A stretch of DNA of 64,000 bases. Source: JAIBBV01 sp044347745. Its GTDB lineage: Bacteria > Bdellovibrionota_C > UBA2361 > JAFLCA01. The position numbers and the translations under genes were made by a program. Location of the stretch: assembly GCA_044347745.1 (NCBI GenBank), contig JBIKUD010000006.1:42753-106752 (forward strand), given 5' to 3'. Under the pieces are notes generated by a model. That model saw nothing but the letters and a program-made list of their open reading frames with translations. It was not told the DNA's origin and did no database searches. Below are positions 62,714-64,000 of this stretch, piece by piece. Position 1 is the stretch's first letter. Every line of letters starts with the position of its first letter.

Positions 62714-62823
62714 CTGGTCGGGGGCACCTCCTATAACTGCCTGTTTAATTTGAACCTTATTCAATTCGATTACTTAGCAGCGCCTTAGTCCGCTGCCGCG
62801 GTCAGAGATAAAAGGCATCCCAA
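62714..62823. repeat. GGGGGCACCT element, subfamily 2, copy F
   Basis: Sister of 58950-59059 (three substitutions in 110 bp), with the same degenerate right end. The start of the left end is preceded by a duplicated TCCCCTGGT. It occupies the 300-bp gap between the gene at 62201 and the lipoprotein gene at 62898; nothing else is recognised there. Confidence 0.8.
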
Positions 62824-62897
62824 CCAACAACGGATGACGGCCCCATATGCCACAGGTATCTAAATTCACCCCATAATTGCCCTTAGAGGATAGTTAT

Positions 62898-64000
62898 ATG
62901 GTTGCGCAGAATAAACCCTCCAATTTGCCCGCAGACTCTTCGACGGCTTTAATTTCAAGACGAGTTGCCTTGCCGATGGTGGCAGCGCTTGCACTCTTAG
63001 TAGTGCCCGGCTGTAACTCTGAGACGAATGAAACGCCAGCGGTTGCAATGCTTACGCGCCTGCCAAAGACACAAGAAACGCTGACTGCCCTAAAATTCAG
63101 CAATGGAATAATGGATCAAGGGCAATATGAAGCCGCCTTTATCCGTCTGGTTAATTCCCTAAACAGTGACTTAGAGAATAACTTTGGGGTAAAGGGCCTA
63201 ACCCAATTTAATAAATTTGATCAGCTTAAGATCCAGCCAACTATCGATGCAGCGCTTGCTCACGGTTTGATCGTTGCCTACGCGCCAACCCGAAGTGCAG
63301 CTGGCGGGGGCTTTAGTATTGAAACAACCATTAAGGTTATTGGACAGCAGCCTCTCTCGTTTCAGCTGCCTACAGCTCGAGTGCTACCAAATATTGATAT
63401 TTCTGATGTAAGATATTTGCCTTTTGTGACGGTTGCAGCAACCTCAGGCGCAATGAATCCGGTAGGGACTGTTGTAAACTTCCAGGGAGCTCCCGCTGTT
63501 TTAATTGATGAAGCGCAAGTTCGTAAAAATGCGTCTTCAGCGGGAATTAGTGAGTCTGCACTCTTAACTGACGTCGTAGCTAATGAAGTAGGTCATTTCG
63601 TATTAGCGAAGTTCCTGTGGCAAAACAACCCACCGCGAGAACAACGACTTGGGCAAGTCCGTGTGCAGGGCGAGGCTTCGCCGCGCTCAGTAGTTCAGAT
63701 TGAAGAAGCGTTTTCAGATTATTATACGCTTGCTCATGGAAGTGGCACGATGGCCTACCAAATTTTGGTTCTAGATACCAAAGAGCAAGTTGAGCAATAT
63801 GCCCTCAGTAATCAGATTTTTAAACGTGGTCTCAATAAAGCCGTAACTGCTTACTCCAATGAGCTTCGTCGGCATGGTGCTTCCGAGAATCTTACTCTTA
63901 GGGAACTTGCCTCGCTCCTACACCACAACTCTGCGCTTCAGGCCCTGCACCCTGATATTCAAGCGATTATTACCGCTGAATATAAAGCGTTTTTTGATGC
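62898..64000 (+). CDS. Lipoprotein with degenerate HExxH metalloprotease-like motif (truncated by window)
   Basis: The frame is open from ATG 62898 to the window end without a stop (367 codons seen). A signal peptide ends in the lipobox VVPGC with Cys39, so the product is lipid-anchored. At residues 229-233 the sequence is NEVGH in a context (DVVANEVGHFVLAKFL) that looks like the zinc-protease helix HExxH with the first His replaced by Asn. An EEAFSDYY segment about 45 residues later resembles the gluzincin third-ligand region (ExxxD). Either the family uses a variant site or the enzyme is inactive. No known family is assigned. Downstream genes lie outside the window. Confidence 0.75.
   Translation, partial: MVAQNKPSNLPADSSTALISRRVALPMVAALALLVVPGCNSETNETPAVAMLTRLPKTQETLTALKFSNGIMDQGQYEAAFIRLVNSLNSDLENNFGVKGLTQFNKFDQLKIQPTIDAALAHGLIVAYAPTRSAAGGGFSIETTIKVIGQQPLSFQLPTARVLPNIDISDVRYLPFVTVAATSGAMNPVGTVVNFQGAPAVLIDEAQVRKNASSAGISESALLTDVVANEVGHFVLAKFLWQNNPPREQRLGQVRVQGEASPRSVVQIEEAFSDYYTLAHGSGTMAYQILVLDTKEQVEQYALSNQIFKRGLNKAVTAYSNELRRHGASENLTLRELASLLHHNSALQALHPDIQAIITAEYKAFFD

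Noticed and set aside
58950..62823. CRISPR-like array suggested by repeated elements
   Set aside because: The repeats are about 110 bp, unevenly spaced by kilobases and have inverted-repeat ends; no short regular repeat-spacer pattern exists.

Overview
The window looks like a chromosomal segment of a Gram-negative, didermic bacterium of the broad 'deltaproteobacterial' grade (Bdellovibrionota, Myxococcota, SAR324 and relatives). The reasons are a type II secretion (T2SS) cluster that includes gspN, an OmpA/DUF4398 lipoprotein group, a BamD-like lipoprotein, the ruvAB-DUF4390-NtrY order and a giant secreted RHS protein. The exact phylum cannot be fixed from sequence reading alone. No tRNA, rRNA, CRISPR array or intact transposase gene was seen.

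Region 1 (0-16.5 kb) is envelope and housekeeping. It holds a hemolysin-III family protein, a stress-type trio (DUF892+BON protein, GSP17M-like glycine-zipper protein, GlsB-like protein), a DegP-family protease and a class A penicillin-binding protein on the minus strand. On the plus strand are ruvA-ruvB, a DUF4390 protein, an NtrY-like kinase, fructose-1,6-bisphosphatase and three small lipoproteins, one with an OmpA peptidoglycan-binding domain. Region 2 (16.9-31.1 kb) is a T2SS locus on the minus strand in the order gspC-D-E-F-G-H-I-J, then L-M-N. No gspK is seen; its expected place holds slyX, a small lipoprotein gene and a MITE-like repeat. Region 3 (31.2-41.5 kb) carries an alpha/beta hydrolase-MurF-Ddl operon, an ECF sigma factor with its zinc-finger anti-sigma, a BamD-like protein, panC, a poly-HAMP kinase-receiver protein cut by one in-frame stop, and an RRM protein.

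Region 4 (41.9-64 kb) is the accessory and most interesting part. A secreted Cys-rich protein, a 2777-residue RHS protein and a CPCC-type candidate immunity protein are chained by ATGA overlaps. Behind them lies a degenerate cassette array: an orphan RHS core tip with a second C-terminal domain and no good start, three further immunity-like genes, a duplicated fragment of the second C-terminal domain, two leader peptides, and a DUF234-type ATPase. The cassettes are punctuated by a repeated hairpin and by copies of a REP/MITE-like element with GGTCGGGGGCACCT-type ends. A Cys-repeat membrane protein, small orphan genes and the start of a lipoprotein with a degenerate HExxH motif follow.

Taken together, the T2SS and envelope genes describe the secretion and cell-wall apparatus. 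The RHS island is a polymorphic-toxin locus that appears to be diversified by repeat-mediated shuffling of C-terminal domain and immunity cassettes. At least three families of short non-autonomous inverted-repeat elements are spread through the window, two of them inside the T2SS locus.
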